The translations under genes and the position numbers were made by a program. A stretch of 64,000 nt of DNA from Nocardia brasiliensis ATCC 700358 (GTDB lineage: Bacteria > Actinomycetota > Actinomycetes > Mycobacteriales > Mycobacteriaceae), in assembly GCF_000250675.2 (NCBI RefSeq), contig NC_018681.1, positions 5,332,001-5,396,000 on the forward strand, given 5' to 3'. Positions 60,840 to 64,000 of this stretch are shown one piece after another (the first letter of the stretch is position 1; each line of letters begins with the position of its first letter). The notes under the pieces were generated by a model, which searched no databases, had not been told where the DNA came from, and saw only the letters and a list, made by a program, of their open reading frames with translations.

Positions 60840-61805
60840 TCAGAAAGCGGCACGTTGATCGAGAGCCAGGAACATCCTGTCGGTCTCGATGACGCCGAAT
60901 GCGGTGTAGTACTCGGCTATGTTGCGGACCACTTGATTGGCGCGGAACTCCTTTGGAGAATGCGGGTCTTTGGCAAGCAGCATTTCTTTATACTCGCTCG
61001 TTGTTCGTTCTCTCCACATCCTTGCCCAGGACATGAACACCGTCTTGATATCGGGTTCCTTTCCTTCGCGCTGGGCGGCGGCACGGTACGCGGCGACTGC
61101 GATCTGCAGTCCGCGCAGGTCGGCGAGGTTCTCACCGACGGTGAGCTCCCCGTTGATGTGCTGGCTCGGGTCCAGGCCCTCGGGCACCAGGGCGTTGTAC
61201 TGATCGATGAGCTGTTTACTCTTGGCGTCGAACTTCGCCCGGTCCTCCGGCGTCCACCAGTCGCGCCGGTTGCCGTCGCCGTCGTATTTCGAGCCCTGAT
61301 CGTCGAATCCGTGACCGATCTCGTGACCGATCGTCGCGCCCACCGCACCGAAATTGACCGCCGACTGCGCGTCCTTGTCGAAGAACGGCGGCTGCAGATA
61401 AGCGGCGGGGAACACGATCTGGTTCGAGGTCGCCTGGTAGTAGGCGTTCACCGTCTGCGGCGACATGCCCCACTCGGTCTTGTCGACCGGCCCGCCGAGC
61501 CGGGCGAACGCGCGCTTGCTCTCGAAAGTGTTGATGGCGAGCAGTGATTCGATCAGCTTGCCCTTGGTGATCTTCAGCTGCGAGTAATCCACCCACTTGT
61601 CCGGATAACCGATCTTGGGATCGATCTTGTCCAGCTTCGCCAGCGACGCCTTCCTGGTCTCCGGCGACATCCACGAGGAGTTGGTGAAATTGTCCCGGTA
61701 CGCGGCGATCACGTCGTCGAGCATTTCCTTCGCGCGCTGCTTCGCCTCCGGCGGAAAGTGCTTGTCCACATACACTTTGTCGAACTCGGTTCGGACCCCG
61801 CGCAC
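60840..61805 (-). pseudogene. M13-family metallopeptidase, C-terminal half only
   Basis: 321 residues. Zinc motif HEIGH (GATIGHEIGHGFDDQGSKYD) with downstream ENLADLRGLQ (third Glu) and the helix KQRAKEMLDDVIAAYRDNF. These match the C-terminal half of neprilysin-like PepO/M13 enzymes (about 650-670 residues), whose N-terminal half is absent. The frame ends abruptly at 61805 (GTG), and the preceding DNA has no homology. The terminal sequence (FLALDQRAAF) also differs from the family end. Probably truncated by the neighbouring rearrangement. Confidence 0.8.
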
Positions 61806-61888
61806 GCGCCCGAGGGTTCCGGATTGACCTCGCCGCGACCCCTGTCCTTCGCCGGCTGAGGTGCTCCCCGTGCAGGAATGAGGTCCTC

Positions 61889-62407
61889 GTGTTCAGTGGT
61901 GATTTCTCAGTTGGCCCCCGAGCTGAGATTCACAAGATCGCCGCAGGCGAGTGGCAGATCCTGCGAGAGGTGAAGTTGCGCGCGTTGCAGGAATCACCGG
62001 ATGTATTCGAGGAACGCCTCGCCGACGTAGTCACCTGGGACGCCGCACGTTGGGTACGACACGCGAGTCCGGCACGGAACGAGTTCAAGCAAGTTCTGGT
62101 CGTGAGTGTGGATTCCCGTCACGAGGGAATGATCTATGTTGCCACCGATAAACTCTCTTCGGCAACAGGATACTTAGGATCACTGTGGGTCTCCCCCTAC
62201 ATTAGAGGGTGCAGCATAGGCAGAGAGCTGCTCAACGCAGCCCTTACACAGATTGTTCATTGGGATCTGGACCGAGCACGCCTGTGCGTGGCGGAACAGG
62301 ACGTCGGCGCGATTTCGCTGTACCTGCGCGCAGGGTTCACCAAAACAGGAGTATCGAAATCTTTGCCGTCCGGTATTACCGTTCTCGAAATGCATCGTAC
62401 GCTGTGA
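61889..62407 (+). CDS. GNAT-family N-acetyltransferase
   Basis: 172 residues. LREVKLRALQESPDVFEERL at the N-terminus, then TGYLGSLWVSPYIRGCSIGRELL (acetyl-CoA motif A, as RGCSIGRELL) and the C-terminal LCVAEQDVGAISLYLRAGF (motif B). Substrate unknown. Start is GTG 61889; the G of the RxxGxA loop is kept. Confidence 0.85.
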   Translation: MFSGDFSVGPRAEIHKIAAGEWQILREVKLRALQESPDVFEERLADVVTWDAARWVRHASPARNEFKQVLVVSVDSRHEGMIYVATDKLSSATGYLGSLWVSPYIRGCSIGRELLNAALTQIVHWDLDRARLCVAEQDVGAISLYLRAGFTKTGVSKSLPSGITVLEMHRTL

Positions 62408-62507
62408 CCAGTACAGTCGTGGATAGTTCGCCTACCCTCGACCGCACAGGGCCGGATCCGCGGCCACGAAGCTGATCAAGGCACATAATCTCGATCCATC
62501 AGGGAAG

Positions 62508-62897
62508 ATGCTAGGTATGAACTTCACCGCCAAAGCCGCTATTCCGGTCTTACGCATCTTCGATCGCGAGAAAGCACGCGAGTTCTACCTGAACTACCTC
62601 GGCTTCACGATCGACTGGGAGCACCGATACGACGGGCATGGCCCCACCTACACACAGATCTCCCGTGGACCGCTGGTGCTACATCTTTCCGAGCATCACG
62701 GCGACGGTACGCCCGGGCAGGTCGTCTATATACCCGCGGTGGGGGTTCGGGAGCTCCACGCCGAATTACAGACCAAGAGCTACGACTTCCTCAATCCAGG
62801 TATCGGCCCCAGCCCAGGCGATAACCGAGGCGCCTGCCTGTGCCTGCTCGACCCCTTCGGCAACACTCTACGTATCGACGAGCGTGCCGCCGACTGA
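62508..62897 (+). CDS. Glyoxalase/bleomycin-resistance-like (VOC) protein
   Basis: 129 residues. AAIPVLRIFDREKAREFYLNY then YTQISRGPLVLHLSEHHGDG, and the final CLLDPFGNTLRIDE. This matches glyoxalase superfamily proteins of the small resistance type (similar to BLMA/SH0 family). Starts at 62508 or 62517 (MNF). Substrate not determined. Confidence 0.82.
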   Translation: MLGMNFTAKAAIPVLRIFDREKAREFYLNYLGFTIDWEHRYDGHGPTYTQISRGPLVLHLSEHHGDGTPGQVVYIPAVGVRELHAELQTKSYDFLNPGIGPSPGDNRGACLCLLDPFGNTLRIDERAAD

Positions 62898-63055
62898 ACC
62901 TCTCCTCATCACACTCACACTCGTGGACGATGGCACATGGAACGGCTCGAGCGCACGGTGCGGGAAAGCAGTGGTCGGTCGTGCCATGCCGCTTCGAGCG
63001 AACGAACAACGGCGAAACGGTGATTCCGAGGCAGCAAAACTGCAATACTGACAGC

Positions 63056-63343
63056 GTGATAGTTCGTATTTGGAGCGCGAAAATAGACCCCGACCGGGCG
63101 GACGAGTACGAAAACTTCGCATACGCGAGGTCGCTGCCTATGTTCCGATCACACACCGGCTTTCTGGGCTGTGCGTTCCTGCGCGATGGCGCCGATTGTA
63201 CCGTTGTCACACTGTGGGAGAGCGCGGAGGATGTCGCCACCCTTGAGGCTTCCGCCCGATACCGCGAGACAGTTGCCGCCATTATGGCTGCTGGATTCAT
63301 CCTGACCGCCAGTAACGCGCTCGCGGCGACTGCTTCGCTCTGA
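63056..63343 (+). CDS. Antibiotic biosynthesis monooxygenase (ABM) domain protein
   Basis: 95 residues. VRIWSAKIDPDRADEYENFA, FRSHTGFLGCAFLRDGADC and VVTLWESAEDVATLEASARY make the ABM ferredoxin-like fold of small monooxygenases or heme/quinol-binding proteins. GTG 63056 without a clear ribosome site; upstream frame from 62840 looks like shadow. Confidence 0.75.
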   Translation: MIVRIWSAKIDPDRADEYENFAYARSLPMFRSHTGFLGCAFLRDGADCTVVTLWESAEDVATLEASARYRETVAAIMAAGFILTASNALAATASL

Positions 63344-63673
63344 TCTCAGCAGAAAATCGGAGCCAGCCGACCTGGACGGGAGACACCTCCAGCGGAGTGC
63401 CCTGGCCTTGCATATGAAACGGCCTCTCTCGGAGCATGCACCCCCCATCCCGCATATTTTCGCCTCGGCGGTGATCCGACAACGCACTAGGCTCGACAGC
63501 GCGTCGCGGCCGCCGGTCGGCATGGTGCACGGCCCAGATGCTTCCGGCTCGAATTCCGTGCTATGACAACACCATTCATGTGGGCGTAAGCGCCCGGCGA
63601 CACTCGTATCCACTCGGTGCGGCGTTCTGGTATCCGCAGGACAACTCGTCCCATGCCGACTGCAACCAAGCTT
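63344..63673. other. Intergenic stretch, no gene seen
   Basis: 330 bp between the ABM gene and the 3' end of the convergent partial gene at the right edge. No supported gene or hairpin. Confidence 0.45.
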
Positions 63674-64000
63674 TCAACCGTCAGCAGAACCTGAGTCCGG
63701 CGCACTCGGCGCATTTGGAGCGATCGAAACATGCCAATCAGCTCGATAGTCATCGGACGCGAACCCAGCGCCTACGACATAGGGTCCCACTCCGTTGAAG
63801 TCGCAGGGTGCCGATACTCTCCAGCTACCGTGCGAGTCCATCGTGCCGAGTTCTTCTAGTTTCGCCAGGTCGATACTGCATACGACGGCGTTCTTCGAGT
63901 CGTACGCCGCCCACATAACCCCAGGAGCGTTGCCGGCCCCTCCGCTCGCTTCGATGTTGATATACCAGACCCCTTCGACATCGATGCCCCCTTTCTGGCA
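63674..64000 (-). CDS. C-terminal part of an unrecognised protein (5' end beyond window)
   Basis: The minus-strand frame is open to the right edge. Visible residues (QKGGIDVEGVWYINIEASGG, DSKNAVVCSIDLAKLEELGT, FNGVGPYVVGAGFASDDYRA) suggest a secreted or cell-wall beta-rich domain. Two Cys could be paired. It ends APDSGSADG. Not identifiable. Confidence 0.55.
   Translation of the reverse strand, partial: CQKGGIDVEGVWYINIEASGGAGNAPGVMWAAYDSKNAVVCSIDLAKLEELGTMDSHGSWRVSAPCDFNGVGPYVVGAGFASDDYRADWHVSIAPNAPSAPDSGSADG

Overview
The window is GC-rich actinobacterial chromosome with GTG starts, tightly overlapping operons and many TetR/GntR/XRE-DUF5753 regulators. The gene families (TIGR00027-type methyltransferase, DUF5753 regulators, MT0933-like antitoxin, split CrtYc/CrtYd lycopene cyclase, isorenieratene-type CrtU) fit the Nocardia/Rhodococcus group of Mycobacteriales, most likely Nocardia. 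This is inferred from content only.

Layout. 0-5.9 kb: a three-gene minus-strand set (unknown conserved protein, PRMT-like methyltransferase, small beta-propeller), a ClpC C-terminal remnant, a DUF899 protein and an ArsR/SRPBCC pair. 6.1-20.2 kb: an orphan mevalonate kinase, an MT0933-like antitoxin, and a series of regulator/enzyme or regulator/transporter modules (IclR, FadR-VOC-SDR, FadR-CynX, AraC-MFS, CMD, ProP-like MFS). A small secreted-protein gene here is bracketed by 36-bp inverted repeats. 20.3-32 kb: a compact carotenoid operon (glycosyltransferase-crtE-crtI-crtB-crtYc-crtYd-crtU-Rieske) expected to make an aromatic, possibly glycosylated carotenoid. It is followed by a divergent MerR/B12-fold regulator related to CarH/LitR, a TIGR00027 methyltransferase and a TspO/CrtK protein. 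Both the operon promoter and the regulator promoter carry 11-bp-spaced GATGC repeats. 32-42.5 kb: ordinary accessory genes with several broken ones (frameshifted serine hydrolase, internally deleted alpha/beta hydrolase, aldo-keto reductase tail) and a TetR/FAD-monooxygenase pair with three evenly spaced operators.

42.8-49.5 kb is the most interesting region. A 112-aa nitrile-hydratase-leader-like (NHLP) precursor peptide is followed by a strong hairpin attenuator. Next come a QueC-like enzyme, a 205-aa protein I do not recognise, QueE, QueD and a fused double ABC exporter with one live and one dead ATP site. There is no GTP cyclohydrolase, QueF, TGT or nucleoside-forming enzyme. I read this as a candidate RiPP pathway in which a 7-deazaguanine is made by QueD/QueE and attached to a ribosomal peptide by the QueC-like enzyme. 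Two very small ORFs with good ribosome binding sites lie in the same operon.

49.8-53.3 kb is ordinary chromosome (PhoX-like protein, Mug glycosylase, HxlR/IRED-like pair) ending at tRNA-Leu(GAG). From 53.3 to about 60.8 kb lies an integrated island. A large serine recombinase has its 3' end inside the tRNA gene, and a second, decayed recombinase tail lies in inverted orientation. A two-gene putative restriction/defence operon follows (Mrr-associated N-terminal region without its nuclease, then DUF4041-T5orf172), then a two-repeat CRISPR I-E-like relic, an excalibur-domain secreted protein and a truncated M13 peptidase. The window ends with GNAT, VOC and ABM-fold genes and the C-terminal part of an unrecognised minus-strand gene.
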